The notes: generated from the sequence alone by a model not told the origin. A stretch of DNA of 64,000 nucleotides from Microbacterium sp. AB (GCF_032878875.1 NZ_CP118157.1:1674001-1738000); one strand, 5' to 3'. Positions 1-9,100 are shown, numbered from the stretch's first letter. Program-made: numbers and translations.

Positions 1-30
1 GGAGGGAGCATGAGCCCATCGCACAGGTAA

Positions 31-55
31 ATTGGATATGGCTCAAGATGCCAAT
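31..55. promoter_or_regulatory. candidate operator upstream of the MocR gene
   Basis: Arms ATTGG (31-35) and CCAAT (51-55) form an inverted repeat with 15 bases between. They overlap a possible -35 (TGGCTC, 39-44) paired with a -10 TACCGT (61-66) for the MocR gene. MocR regulators commonly bind their own upstream region. A divergent gene may begin on the minus strand at base 19 or 11, so this could serve both genes. The assignment is inferred from position and symmetry only. Confidence 0.35.
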
Positions 56-73
56 CCTGTTACCGTGGTCTGC

Positions 74-1510
74 ATGATGGATTCCCGGCTCTCCGCCCGC
101 GCGCTCGTCGAGCATCTCGGGGCGTGGCGCACACGCGAACCGGCGTACGAGGCGCTCGCCGACGCGATCCGGCTCCTCTGCCTCGACAACCGCATCGCGC
201 CGCGCACGGCGCTCCCGGCGGAGCGCGAGCTCGCCGCGCGCCTCCGGATGAGCAGGACGACGGTGGCGGCGGCGTACCGCAGCCTGCGGGAGAGCGCGCA
301 CATCGAGAGCGTGCGCGGCTCGGGCAGCGTGACGCTCCCGCTGGGGCAGCGTGACCTCGGACGCGCGTCGGACGTGGAGGGCGCGATCGATCTGCAGCAG
401 GCCAGTCCGCCCGCGTGGCCGGGGCTGGCGTCCGTGTACGCCGAGGTCGCCGCGACCGCGTCGACGATCGTCGCACGCTCCGGCTATGAGACGCTCGGCC
501 GCCTCGGGCTCCGCGAGGCGATCGCGCAGCGCTACTCCGAGCGGGGCCTCCCGACGACGGCGGCGCAGGTGATGGTGACGACCGGCGCGCAGAGCGCCAT
601 CGCCCTCACCGCGCGGCTCCTGCTGTCGCGGGGCGATCGGGTCCTCATCGAGACCCCCACCTATCCCCACGCCGCCGAGTCGTTCGCGGCGGCGGGAGCG
701 CGGCTCGTCGGCGTGCCCGTGACCCCCGGGTCCGGCTGGGACCTCGATCGCGCGGACGATGCGTTCCGCCGCGCCGCGCCGGTCGCGGCCTACCTCATGC
801 CGGCCTTCCACAACCCGACGGGCGAGACGATGCCGCACGACGTCGCGGTGCAGATGGCGACGGCGGCGAGGGCCTCGGGCACGGTCGTGATCGTGGACGA
901 GACCACGGCCGAGCTCGACGTCGACGGCGGCACGCCCGCGGAGCCGTTCGCGGCGGCCGCTCCCGCGGGCGCCGAGGTGATCACGCTGGGCTCCGTGAGC
1001 AAGACTGTCTGGGGAGGGCTCCGCGTCGGGTGGATCCGGGCGGACGAGGAGGTCATCCGACGCCTGCTCGCGCTGCGCCCGGTCTTCGACCTGGGCACGC
1101 CCGAGTTCGAACAGGCCGTCGTGGAGCGCCTCGTCCCGCTCATGCCGGAGATCGTCGCCCAGCGCGGCGAGATGCTGCGGGCCGGCCGGGACGCCCTCGT
1201 GGCCGCCTTGGACCGGCGGCTGCCGCAGTGGAGCGTTCACACGGCCTCCGGGGGAGTGGCGCTCTGGGTGGGCCTCGGCGTCGCCCGCAGCTCGGCGCTC
1301 GTGATGGCCGCGCGTCGCCGCGGCGTGCTGCTGTCGGCGGGACCGAGGTTCTCCGTGGGCGGAGGACACGAACGGCATCTGCGCATCCCCTTCACCGCCT
1401 CGGCCGACAGGCTCGAGCACGCGGTGGAGGTGCTCGCCGCCTCGTGGGAAGACGTGGTGGACGGCCCGGGGAGCGTCCTGGAGGAGCGCGGCGCGGACGC
1501 GCTCGTCTGA
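74..1510 (+). CDS. MocR/PdxR-type transcriptional regulator (GntR winged helix fused to aminotransferase fold)
   Basis: This encodes a 478-residue regulator. Residues about 20-87 form a GntR-type winged helix, and residues about 110-465 form a fold-type I aminotransferase domain. The PLP lysine is Lys310 in the stretch SVSKTVWGGLRVGW, and FHNPTGE precedes it. Such proteins normally use PLP binding to sense an effector rather than catalyse transamination. I chose the ATG at 74 because related proteins begin near MDSRLSAR; the frame stays open to a TTG at 32, which would bury the candidate operator in the coding region. A divergent neighbour at the left edge would suit the YczR/YczE arrangement but cannot be confirmed here. 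Confidence 0.9.
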   Translation: MMDSRLSARALVEHLGAWRTREPAYEALADAIRLLCLDNRIAPRTALPAERELAARLRMSRTTVAAAYRSLRESAHIESVRGSGSVTLPLGQRDLGRASDVEGAIDLQQASPPAWPGLASVYAEVAATASTIVARSGYETLGRLGLREAIAQRYSERGLPTTAAQVMVTTGAQSAIALTARLLLSRGDRVLIETPTYPHAAESFAAAGARLVGVPVTPGSGWDLDRADDAFRRAAPVAAYLMPAFHNPTGETMPHDVAVQMATAARASGTVVIVDETTAELDVDGGTPAEPFAAAAPAGAEVITLGSVSKTVWGGLRVGWIRADEEVIRRLLALRPVFDLGTPEFEQAVVERLVPLMPEIVAQRGEMLRAGRDALVAALDRRLPQWSVHTASGGVALWVGLGVARSSALVMAARRRGVLLSAGPRFSVGGGHERHLRIPFTASADRLEHAVEVLAASWEDVVDGPGSVLEERGADALV

Positions 1511-1528
1511 TCCGGCGGCCTCGGAGCC

Positions 1529-1795
1529 TCAGCGCGAGGAGCGCAGGGTCCGCACGGCCTCGTCGGCGCTCCAGAACTCGCCCACGGTGCGCAGCGCGCC
1601 GGAGGCCGCGTGGAAGCGCTCGGCGCGATAGCGGACGCCGAGATCGGACTCCACGATGCGGAGGTGGCCGATCACGCGTTCGTCCGCGCCCACGACGCGC
1701 CAGAGCGCCGCTCCCGCGCGGACGAGCCGTTCGGGAGCACCGGTCAGCGGCGGCGTCGCCAGGGGAATGCCGAGGACGGCGGCGGTGTTGGTCAT
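1529..1795 (-). CDS. small conserved hypothetical protein (88 aa)
   Basis: I do not recognise a named family. The 88-residue product has no signal peptide or membrane segment and is rich in Arg, Ala and Glu. A good ribosome binding site (GGAAGGAG) lies just upstream of the ATG at 1795, which supports this start. It converges with the MocR gene (stop codons 18 bases apart) and is divergent from msrA, with 66 bases between the starts. It probably folds as a small cytoplasmic beta-rich protein, but that is only an impression from the residue pattern. The longer frame to 2491 is the antisense of msrA. Confidence 0.7.
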   Translation of the reverse strand: MTNTAAVLGIPLATPPLTGAPERLVRAGAALWRVVGADERVIGHLRIVESDLGVRYRAERFHAASGALRTVGEFWSADEAVRTLRSSR

Positions 1796-1861
1796 GAGAG
1801 CTCCTTCCCGTGCGTCTGCGACGATAGGCGGGGGCGCCGACATTCGTTCAGAGGAGTTCAG

Positions 1862-2407
1862 ATGAGCCAGACGTTCGTGATCGCAGGGGGCTGCTTCTGG
1901 TGTCTCGATGCGGCGTACCGCGCGTTGCGAGGAGTGTCGTCGGTGGTCTCCGGATACACCGGCGGCGCGCGTCCTCACCCGACGTACGAGCAGGTCTGCA
2001 CGGGGGCGACCGGCCATGCGGAGGCCGTGAAGGTGACGTTCGACCCGGAGACGATCGCGCCGGAGATCATCCTCGACGCCTTCTTCACCATGCACGACCC
2101 GCGCCAGCTGAACCATCAGGGCGCGGATCGCGGGACGCAGTACCGCAGCGCGATGTTCTACGAGGACGAGGAGCAGAAGGCGCTGTTCACGGCGGCCCGC
2201 GAGCGCGCGAGCGAGATCTGGGATGCGCCGGTCGGCACGACGGAGGGCGCCGTCGTCACGACGCTCGAGCCGCTCGGCGAGTTCTACGACGCGGAGGACT
2301 ACCACCAGGACTTCTTCGCGAAGAACCCCACCCAGGGGTACTGCCTCGCCGTCGCCGCGCCGAAGGTGAACAAGGTGCGCGCCCGCTTCGCTGAGTACGC
2401 GGCCTGA
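1862..2407 (+). CDS. msrA: peptide methionine-(S)-S-oxide reductase MsrA
   Basis: MsrA reduces methionine-S-sulfoxide in proteins back to methionine, usually with thioredoxin as the reductant, in the cytoplasm. The 181-residue product has the family signature GGCFWC with the catalytic Cys11, and a second cysteine at residue 161 (GYCLA) that can act as the resolving cysteine. GTQYRSA and EDYHQDF, which line the active site, are intact. The ATG at 1862 follows a GAGGAG ribosome binding site. No msrB is adjacent. A strong hairpin follows at 2416-2459, so the gene is probably transcribed alone. Confidence 0.95.
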   Translation: MSQTFVIAGGCFWCLDAAYRALRGVSSVVSGYTGGARPHPTYEQVCTGATGHAEAVKVTFDPETIAPEIILDAFFTMHDPRQLNHQGADRGTQYRSAMFYEDEEQKALFTAARERASEIWDAPVGTTEGAVVTTLEPLGEFYDAEDYHQDFFAKNPTQGYCLAVAAPKVNKVRARFAEYAA

Positions 2408-2415
2408 TCCTCCGC

Positions 2416-2459
2416 CGAACCCCTCCGACGCCGCGTGCACAGCGGTGCGGAGGGGTTCG
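2416..2459 (+). terminator. hairpin terminator after msrA
   Basis: CGAACCCCTCCG (2416-2427) pairs perfectly with 2448-2459, and the inner bases extend the stem with a G-T pair. It lies nine bases past the msrA stop codon. No T-run follows, as is common in high-GC actinobacteria. Confidence 0.65.
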
Positions 2460-2559
2460 TCGTCTCCACAGATGTGGTCGCCCCGTCCCATGTGCGCTCG
2501 TCGGACGCTGTGCTGGAGAGACGAGGCGCCGGGGACGGTCTCCGGCCGGAGGGAAGACC

Positions 2560-3057
2560 ATGACAGATCACATCACCGTCGTCGGCAACATCGCCAACGA
2601 CCCCACGCCGACGACGCTTCCGAACGGCACGGCCGTGCTGCGGTTCCGTCTCGCGAGCAACCGGCGGCGTTTCGACAGGGAGAAGGAGCAGTGGGTGGAG
2701 GAGGCGCCGAACTGGTATTCCGTCGCCGCCTTCCGCTCGCTCGCGACGAACGGCGCGGCCTCGCTCTCGAAGGGGCAGCGGGTGGTGGTCAGCGGAAGGC
2801 TCCGCGTGCGTCCCTGGCAGAGCGACAGCGGGGCGCGCGGGACCGAGGTCGAGATCGCCGCCGACGCCCTCGGCATCGACCTGCTCTTCGGCACCACGAC
2901 GTACTCGCGCACGGCCGCGGGAGCGGCCTACGAGCCGCGGCGCGATGACGAGGCGGAGCCGGCGGGCGACGACGACGAGGAGCAGAAGACCGCCGAGGAC
3001 GAGGCGCTCTCCTGGCACCCCGCGAAGCTCGGTGAGACGGAGCCCACGCCGTTCTGA
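2560..3057 (+). CDS. ssb: single-stranded DNA-binding protein (chromosomal paralogue)
   Basis: The 165-residue protein has an OB fold across residues about 1-112, with MTDHITVVGNIANDP and VVVSGRLRVRPW typical of bacterial SSBs. An acidic tail follows (DDDEE). It ends in TEPTPF, so the terminal PF that recruits partner proteins is kept, but the classic DDDIPF tip is degenerate. The gene stands alone, not between rpsF and rpsR, so this is likely the second SSB that many actinobacteria carry. The ATG follows a GGAGGGAAG ribosome binding site. A DNA repair, recombination or competence role is possible but not shown by the sequence. Confidence 0.88.
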   Translation: MTDHITVVGNIANDPTPTTLPNGTAVLRFRLASNRRRFDREKEQWVEEAPNWYSVAAFRSLATNGAASLSKGQRVVVSGRLRVRPWQSDSGARGTEVEIAADALGIDLLFGTTTYSRTAAGAAYEPRRDDEAEPAGDDDEEQKTAEDEALSWHPAKLGETEPTPF

Positions 3058-3075
3058 TCGTGGGTCGCGAGGTCG

Positions 3076-3954
3076 CTACTCGTCGTCGGCCGCGGGGCCG
3101 GAGGCGTCCAGCACCTTGGCGGGGATCACCCCGACGTCGACGATCTCGCGGTCGCCGAGCGGCTGGGACAGCTCGATCGTGAAGGGCGTCGCCGGGTTGC
3201 TCTGGCAGGTCCACGCGTCGGCGGACTCGTCGGGCCGCACGCCGATCACGACCTCGACGGCGGCCTCGGTCTCGACGAGCGAGACGACCTCGACCCGTCC
3301 CGCCGCGTCCATGCCCCCGTGGCACGCCTGCTCGACCGCGAGCAGGCTCACGGTCGTGTCTTCCGGCGATGCGGGCGTCTCGGGATCGAGAGCGAGGGCG
3401 GCGTCGTTGAGGTCTCCGGTGTCCGCGCGCAGCGTGCACGCTCCCGACGACGACACGACCCACTCCGCGGGCTGCTCGGCGCCGGCCGCGCGCCAGACGA
3501 GGGTGAGCTGGTCGAAGGACTCGCCCGGCCTGCCGTCGTCCGACTCGACGGCGTGCAGCAGGGCGATCTGGCGGTCGTCCGCGCTGAGGACGATCCACTC
3601 GTCCTCGGCGCCCTCGAGCCGACGGGCCGCCGAGCCGTCGTCCTGCGCCGTCTCGGCGGCGGAGAGCACCTCGTCGTCCGCCTGTGCGAGCGTCACGGGC
3701 TTCACCAGGGCGTCCGACGGGAACTCCACGGGGCCGCACGCCAGCGTCTCGCCCGGCACGACGTCGAACGTCGCGGGCGTCGCGCTCGGGCTCGCGTCCG
3801 GCGACGGCGAGGAGGAGCCCGGGGCGGATGCCCCCGTCGCGCAGGCGCTCAGGAGCAGCCCGCCGATCGCGAGGAGGCCGGCGACGAGGGTCGCGCGTCG
3901 TGGCCCGGCGGCCGGCCTGCTCGCGGGCGTGGTGTCCTGCTCGGTGCTGCGCAT
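3076..3954 (-). CDS. putative lipoprotein of unknown function
   Basis: The N-terminus has basic residues, a hydrophobic stretch and the lipobox LLSAC with Cys38, so the protein is predicted to be exported and lipid-anchored. A Ser/Pro/Ala-rich spacer follows, then a folded domain with several cysteines (ACGP, QACHG, WTCQS, GACTL) that may form disulfides outside the cell. I do not recognise the family. I chose the ATG at 3954 because GGAGGAC lies six bases upstream; a longer frame to 4005 lacks this. The gene converges with ssb and is divergent from ettA, with the ettA promoter between. Confidence 0.8.
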   Translation of the reverse strand: MRSTEQDTTPASRPAAGPRRATLVAGLLAIGGLLLSACATGASAPGSSSPSPDASPSATPATFDVVPGETLACGPVEFPSDALVKPVTLAQADDEVLSAAETAQDDGSAARRLEGAEDEWIVLSADDRQIALLHAVESDDGRPGESFDQLTLVWRAAGAEQPAEWVVSSSGACTLRADTGDLNDAALALDPETPASPEDTTVSLLAVEQACHGGMDAAGRVEVVSLVETEAAVEVVIGVRPDESADAWTCQSNPATPFTIELSQPLGDREIVDVGVIPAKVLDASGPAADDE

Positions 3955-4068
3955 GATGTCCTCCGGAGGGTCGTCGGCGATGGGCCTCTCATCAGAAGGT
4001 GTCACGACGACGGCGATCGTCTCGCATCGTCCGGCGGACTCTCCGTTCGCCGTGCGTGCGCGGCCCCT

Positions 4069-4083
4069 AGACTGGACCTCAAA
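4069..4083 (+). promoter_or_regulatory. leaderless promoter of ettA
   Basis: TAGACT (4069-4074) sits eight bases before the ATG, where transcription would start at or next to the start codon. No Shine-Dalgarno sequence precedes the gene. A weak -35 (TTCGCC) lies about 18 bases upstream. Confidence 0.6.
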
Positions 4084-5765
4084 TGGCTGAATACATCTAC
4101 CAAATGGTGCGTGCCCGCAAGTCCGTGGGCGACAAGCTGATCCTCGACGACGTGACGATGGCGTTCCTGCCGGGCGCCAAGATCGGCATGGTCGGTCCGA
4201 ACGGCGCCGGCAAGTCGACCATCCTCAAGATCATGGCGGGGCTGGACCAGCCCTCGAACGGCGACGCGACGCTGGCCCCCGGCTTCTCGGTCGGCATCCT
4301 TCTGCAGGAGCCCGAGCTCGACGAGTCGAAGACGGTGCTCGAGAACGTGCAGGACGGCGTCGGCGAGATCAAGGGCAAGGTCGACCGCTTCAACGAGATC
4401 TCCGCCCTGATGGCGGAGCCCGACGCCGACTTCGACGCGCTGCTCGCCGAGATGGGGACACTGCAGGAGGCCATCGACGCCGCCGACGCGTGGGACCTCG
4501 ACGCGCAGCTCGAGCAGGCGATGGACGCGCTGCGGACGCCGCCGGGCGACGCGCGCATCGAGAACCTCTCCGGCGGCGAGAAGCGTCGCGTCGCCCTCTG
4601 CAAGCTCCTGCTGCAGAAGCCCGACCTGCTGCTCCTCGACGAGCCCACCAACCACCTCGACGCGGAGAGCGTCCTCTGGCTCGAGCAGCACCTGCAGAAG
4701 TACGCGGGCGCCGTCATCGCCATCACGCACGACCGGTACTTCCTCGACAACGTCGCGGAGTGGATCGCCGAGGTCGACCGCGGCCGGCTCTACCCGTACG
4801 AGGGCAACTACTCGACCTACCTGGAGAAGAAGGCCGAGCGCCTGGAGGTCCAGGGGAAGAAGGACGCCAAGCTCCAGAAGCGCCTCAAGGAGGAGCTCGA
4901 CTGGGTGCGCTCCAACACCAAGGGCCGCCAGGCGAAGTCGAAGGCGCGCCTGGCCCGGTACGAGGAGATGGCCACGGAGGCGGAGCGGACGCGCAAGCTC
5001 GACTTCGAGGAGATCCAGATCCCCGCGGGGCCGCGCCTGGGCAGCATCGTCATCAACGCGAAGGACCTGCAGAAGGGCTTCGACGGCCGCCAGCTGATCG
5101 ACGGCCTGAGCTTCAACCTCCCGCCGAACGGCATCGTGGGGGTCATCGGCCCCAACGGCGTCGGCAAGACCACGCTGTTCAAGACGATCGTCGGCCTCGA
5201 GCCGCTCGACGGCGGCGAGCTGAAGATCGGCGAGACGGTGAAGATCAGCTACGTCGATCAGACCCGATCGAACATCGACCCGCAGAAGTCGCTGTGGGAG
5301 GTCGTGTCCGACGGACTCGACATCATCACGGTCGGCAAGACCGAGATCCCGTCGCGCGCCTACGTGTCGAAGTTCGGGTTCAAGGGGCCGGATCAGCAGA
5401 AGAAGGCGGGTGTGCTGTCGGGCGGTGAGCGCAATCGCCTGAACCTCGCGCTCACGCTCAAGGAGGGCGGCAACCTGCTGCTCCTCGACGAGCCGACGAA
5501 CGACCTCGACGTCGAGACCCTGCAGTCGCTGGAGAACGCCCTGCTGGAGTTCCCGGGCTGCGCCGTGGTCATCACGCACGACCGGTGGTTCCTCGACCGG
5601 ATCGCGACGCACATCCTCGCCTACGAGGGCACCGACGCGAAGCCGGCGAACTGGCACTGGTTCGAGGGCAACTTCGAGGCGTACGAGGCGAACAAGGTCG
5701 AGAGGCTGGGCCCCGACGCCGCGCGGCCCCACCGCACGGCGTACCGCAAGCTCACGCGCGACTGA
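4083..5765 (+). CDS. ettA: energy-dependent translational throttle protein EttA (ABC-F)
   Basis: EttA binds the ribosomal E site and gates the first elongation steps according to the ATP/ADP ratio. The 560-residue product is close to the usual 555. It has two ABC domains and no membrane segments. The first has Walker A GPNGAGKS at residues 38-45 and signature LSGGEKRR near 163; the second has GPNGVGKTT near 355 and LSGGERNR near 445. Both Walker B motifs continue as DEPTN. The linker between them is charged and helical, as expected of the P-site-tRNA interaction motif. The gene is transcribed alone and ends at a strong hairpin. Confidence 0.95.
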   Translation: MAEYIYQMVRARKSVGDKLILDDVTMAFLPGAKIGMVGPNGAGKSTILKIMAGLDQPSNGDATLAPGFSVGILLQEPELDESKTVLENVQDGVGEIKGKVDRFNEISALMAEPDADFDALLAEMGTLQEAIDAADAWDLDAQLEQAMDALRTPPGDARIENLSGGEKRRVALCKLLLQKPDLLLLDEPTNHLDAESVLWLEQHLQKYAGAVIAITHDRYFLDNVAEWIAEVDRGRLYPYEGNYSTYLEKKAERLEVQGKKDAKLQKRLKEELDWVRSNTKGRQAKSKARLARYEEMATEAERTRKLDFEEIQIPAGPRLGSIVINAKDLQKGFDGRQLIDGLSFNLPPNGIVGVIGPNGVGKTTLFKTIVGLEPLDGGELKIGETVKISYVDQTRSNIDPQKSLWEVVSDGLDIITVGKTEIPSRAYVSKFGFKGPDQQKKAGVLSGGERNRLNLALTLKEGGNLLLLDEPTNDLDVETLQSLENALLEFPGCAVVITHDRWFLDRIATHILAYEGTDAKPANWHWFEGNFEAYEANKVERLGPDAARPHRTAYRKLTRD

Positions 5766-5781
5766 CCGCCCGCACACGAGA

Positions 5782-5810
5782 GAAGGCCGCCCCGGTCCGG
5801 GGCGGCCTTC
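5782..5810. terminator. bidirectional terminator between ettA and proX
   Basis: A perfect 12-bp stem, GAAGGCCGCCCC paired with its complement, has a five-base loop. It lies between the convergent ettA and proX stop codons and can serve both strands. Confidence 0.85.
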
Positions 5811-5828
5811 TCCGTGTCTCCTCCGCGC

Positions 5829-6719
5829 TCAGCTCGTGAGCGAGTCGACGTACTCCTGGTTGTCCTCGATCCACTGCTCGACGAGCGGGCCGTAGTCGTC
5901 GGTGTCGTTCTCGACGAACAGGACGTTCTCGAGGTCGTACAGCTGGTCGAGGCTCATCTCGAAGCCCGACAGCCACTCGGCGACCTCGGGGTAGTCCTCG
6001 CTGAAGCCCTCGCGCCCGTAGGAGTAGAGGCTTTCGGTCCCGCCGAGCGCGCCTTCCGGATCCTCGAGGTTCTTGATCGCATACGCGCCGTACGCCCAGT
6101 GCGGCTCCCACAGCGTGACGACGATGTTCTCGCCGGACTGCTCGGCGGCCTCGAGCTCCGTGAGCATCGCGGCGGTCGAGGACGTCGTGAACTCCATGTC
6201 CTCCAGCCCGTAGTCCGGGATCACCGCGTCCTCCATCGCGATGGTGAGGCCGGCTCCCGGCTCGATCCCGACGATCTGATCGCCGAACTCGTCGGCGTTC
6301 GCCGCGAGGTCGGCGAGCGAGTCGATGGGTGCGTCCTCGTTCACGGCGACGGTGAGGCGCGACTCCGTGTTCCACGCGCCGAGCTCCTCGATCGAGTCGC
6401 CGAACGACTCGATGTACGACGCGTGGGTGACCGGGAGCCACACATCGGTCGTGAAGTCGTAGTCGCCCGTGGAGAGCCCCGTGAAGAGCGGAGCGACGTC
6501 GGCGTACTCGAGCTCGACGTCGTACCCCTTGTCCTCCAGGATCGCCTTCCACAGCTCGGACGTGGCGACGCCCTCGTCCCAGCCGTTGAACACGGCGAGC
6601 GTGATCGTGCCCTGCGAGCCGTCTCCGCCGGCGTCGGCGTCGTCTCCGGACGCGCAGCCGGCGAGGGCGAGCCCCGTCGCCGACGCGAGAGCGGTGAACG
6701 CGAGAATGCGCTTCTTCAT
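5829..6719 (-). CDS. proX: glycine betaine/proline ABC transporter substrate-binding lipoprotein
   Basis: This is the OpuAC-type binding protein of a QAT importer for glycine betaine or related osmolytes. The 296-residue product starts with a signal peptide ending in the lipobox LALAGC (Cys22), so it should be anchored outside the membrane. The mature part contains VFNGWDEG, DVWLPVTH and WEPHWAYG, stretches that supply the tryptophans of the aromatic substrate cage. I start at the ATG at 6719, with GGAAGGAAG upstream, not the longer frame to 6767. It is last in the order proV-proW-proX, with 105 bases separating it from proW. The exact substrate (betaine, proline or choline) is not determined. 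Confidence 0.9.
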   Translation of the reverse strand: MKKRILAFTALASATGLALAGCASGDDADAGGDGSQGTITLAVFNGWDEGVATSELWKAILEDKGYDVELEYADVAPLFTGLSTGDYDFTTDVWLPVTHASYIESFGDSIEELGAWNTESRLTVAVNEDAPIDSLADLAANADEFGDQIVGIEPGAGLTIAMEDAVIPDYGLEDMEFTTSSTAAMLTELEAAEQSGENIVVTLWEPHWAYGAYAIKNLEDPEGALGGTESLYSYGREGFSEDYPEVAEWLSGFEMSLDQLYDLENVLFVENDTDDYGPLVEQWIEDNQEYVDSLTS

Positions 6720-6824
6720 GCTGTGTCTTCCTTCCTCGGCGGGAGTGTCTCTCCGCGCCGTCTGCATCGGCGTAGGTTCCGATGCGACGGGCGCCGGTGC
6801 GGCGCCCGCAGGTCCTGAGCGCTG

Positions 6825-7775
6825 TCAGCGTCCGGCGGTGACGGGCGCCCGACGCGGGGAGGCCGTCTCGACCTCCTGCTCCTCGGCAGGCTCCGGCCGC
6901 GCCGTCCGGCGCCCCGCACCGGCCGACTGCAGCTTCGCGAAGAGCCCCGCGCGCTTCCCGAACGACCCCGTGAGGCGGTCGAGGATGATCGCGAGGACGA
7001 CGACCGAGAGCCCCGCCTCCACGCCCAGCGCCGTGTCGAGGCGGTTGAGCGACGCCACGACGTCGCCGCCGAGCCCGCCTGCGCCGACCATCCCCGCGAT
7101 GACGACCATCGACAGCGCGAGCATGATCACCTGGTTGACACCGGCCATGATCGTGGGCAGGGCCAGCGGAAGCTGGATCTGCCGCAGGATGCGCCCGCCG
7201 GGCGAGCCGAAGGCGTGGCCCGCCTCGACCACCTCGCGGTCGACGCCGCGGATGCCGAGCTCGGTGAGGCGGACCCCCGGCGCCATCGCGAAGATGATCG
7301 TCGCGAAGATGCCGGGCGCGACGCCCACGCGGAACAGCAGGAGGGCGGGGATCAGGTAGACGAACGCGGGCATCGTCTGCAGGAAGTCGAGCACGGGGCG
7401 GACGATCTTCGAGACGAGGTCGCTCTTGGCGGCCGCGATGCCGAGCGGGATGCTGATGACGAGCGCCCACACGGTGGCGACGATGATGAGCGCGAGCGAG
7501 CTCATCGCGTTCTGCCACTGGTCCATCGAGGCGATGAGCAGCAGTCCCACGCCCGTGCCGATCCCGAAGACCCAGCCGCGTGCGAGGAGGCCGATCGCCG
7601 CCGCGACGAGCGCGACGACCCAGAACGACGGCTCGCTGAACACGAAGAAGAGCGCGTCGTACATGCCGACGAAGATCGCGCGGATCACATCGAACAGCCC
7701 TCCCAGGTTGTCGACGATCCACTGGATGCCGTCCGCGACCCTGTCGCCGAGGGGGATCCGGATGAACCCGTCCAT
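6825..7775 (-). CDS. proW: glycine betaine/proline ABC transporter permease
   Basis: The 316-residue protein is the membrane component of the osmolyte importer. It has about six to seven hydrophobic segments between residues 45 and 285, and an EAA-type loop (EAGHAFGSPGGRIL, near residue 205) that contacts the ATPase. The cytoplasmic C-terminal tail is rich in Arg, Ala and Glu. Its start codon overlaps the proV stop in TGATG, so translation is probably coupled. The organisation matches ProU/OpuA systems, in which one permease gene makes a homodimer. Confidence 0.92.
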   Translation of the reverse strand: MDGFIRIPLGDRVADGIQWIVDNLGGLFDVIRAIFVGMYDALFFVFSEPSFWVVALVAAAIGLLARGWVFGIGTGVGLLLIASMDQWQNAMSSLALIIVATVWALVISIPLGIAAAKSDLVSKIVRPVLDFLQTMPAFVYLIPALLLFRVGVAPGIFATIIFAMAPGVRLTELGIRGVDREVVEAGHAFGSPGGRILRQIQLPLALPTIMAGVNQVIMLALSMVVIAGMVGAGGLGGDVVASLNRLDTALGVEAGLSVVVLAIILDRLTGSFGKRAGLFAKLQSAGAGRRTARPEPAEEQEVETASPRRAPVTAGR

Positions 7776-9100
7776 CAGCGCACCTCCTCGGGGTCGAGCG
7801 CATCGCCTTCGAGGGCGCCGTCGGGGGCGGTCTCGGCGAGGATCTGGTCGATGACCGTCGTGGGGATGGGCTGCTGAGGCAGGGTGATCTCCTCCGTGGA
7901 TCCGGGGCCGGGGCCCAGCGCGGCGAGCAGGGTCACGCGGGGGATGACGCCGACGAGGCGGCCGCCGTCGTCGGTCACCGCCAGCGGGAGCGGGGACTCG
8001 ACGGCGGGGATGAAGAGGTCCATGAGGACGTCGTTCTCGCTCACGGCCTGCGGCACGGGCTTCAGGACCGATGTGAGCGAGCTCTCGCCGGCGCGGACGA
8101 GCTTCATCGCATCGCGGTCGGTGATCATGCCGGCGAGCCGGCGGTCACGCCCGACGACGTACGCCGCGGACGTGTAGGCGTCGCGCATGGTGCGCAGCGC
8201 CGTGCGCGGTCCCGCGTTCTCGGCGATGACCGGGCGCGGGCGCTCCATGACGTTGCCTGCCGTGAGCACGCGCGCTCGATCGACGTCCTGCACGAACTGC
8301 TCGACGTAGTCGTTGGCGGGGTCGGTGAGGATGTCCTCCGGCGTCCCGATCTGGACGATGCGGCCGTCCCGCATCACGGCGATGCGGTCGCCGAGCAGCA
8401 TCGCCTCGTTGAGGTCGTGCGTGATGAAGACGATCGTCTTGCCCAGCCTCTGCTGCAGCTCCAGGAGCTGGTCCTGCATCTCGCGCCGGATGAGCGGGTC
8501 GAGGGCGCTGAACGCCTCGTCCATGAGGAGGATGTCCGTGTCCGCGGCGAGCGCGCGGGCGATTCCCACACGCTGCTGCATCCCCCCGGAGAGCTCCGAG
8601 GGGTACTTGTCTCCCCAGCCGCCGAGACCGACGAGCTGGAGGATCTCGGCTGCCTTCGCGGCGCGCTCGGCGCGCCCGACGCCCTGGAGCTCGAGCGGGT
8701 AGGCGACGTTCGCGGACACCGTGCGGTGCGGAAGCAGCGCGAAGTGCTGGAACACCATCGAGACGTGGTCTCGGCGGATCTCGCGGAGCCGTGCGGCGGG
8801 GATGCCCGTGATGGGCTCCCCGTCCACCGTCACGCTGCCCGCGGTGATGTCGTGCAGGCCGTTGAGCATGCGGATGAGCGTCGACTTGCCGGAGCCCGAG
8901 AGCCCCATGACGACGAAGATCTCGCCGCGTCTCACCTCGAAGGACGCGTCGATCACGGCGGCCGTCGCGCCGTCGAGCCGGTCGCGCGGCGTCCCTGATC
9001 GAAGGCGTTCCACGGCGTCGTGCGGGCGTCGGCCGAAGACCTTGTAGAGGCCTTCGGCGCGCAGGGCGATGGATGCGTCGTTCTCGGTCACGTTCTCCAT
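7775..9100 (-). CDS. proV: glycine betaine/proline ABC transporter ATP-binding protein with CBS domains
   Basis: This 441-residue ATPase drives the importer. Walker A GLSGSGKST lies near residue 70, the signature LSGGMQQR near 175, and Walker B LLMDEAFSALD follows. The region between the first beta strand and Walker A is extended, as in ProV/OpuAA. Residues about 285-405 form a pair of CBS domains (TDRDAMKLV), which sense ionic strength or nucleotides in this family. It is the first gene of a proVWX operon. No clear Shine-Dalgarno precedes the ATG at 9100, so the start is uncertain and a GTG at 9091 is possible. Osmotic induction is expected but no operator is visible. Confidence 0.92.
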   Translation of the reverse strand: MENVTENDASIALRAEGLYKVFGRRPHDAVERLRSGTPRDRLDGATAAVIDASFEVRRGEIFVVMGLSGSGKSTLIRMLNGLHDITAGSVTVDGEPITGIPAARLREIRRDHVSMVFQHFALLPHRTVSANVAYPLELQGVGRAERAAKAAEILQLVGLGGWGDKYPSELSGGMQQRVGIARALAADTDILLMDEAFSALDPLIRREMQDQLLELQQRLGKTIVFITHDLNEAMLLGDRIAVMRDGRIVQIGTPEDILTDPANDYVEQFVQDVDRARVLTAGNVMERPRPVIAENAGPRTALRTMRDAYTSAAYVVGRDRRLAGMITDRDAMKLVRAGESSLTSVLKPVPQAVSENDVLMDLFIPAVESPLPLAVTDDGGRLVGVIPRVTLLAALGPGPGSTEEITLPQQPIPTTVIDQILAETAPDGALEGDALDPEEVR

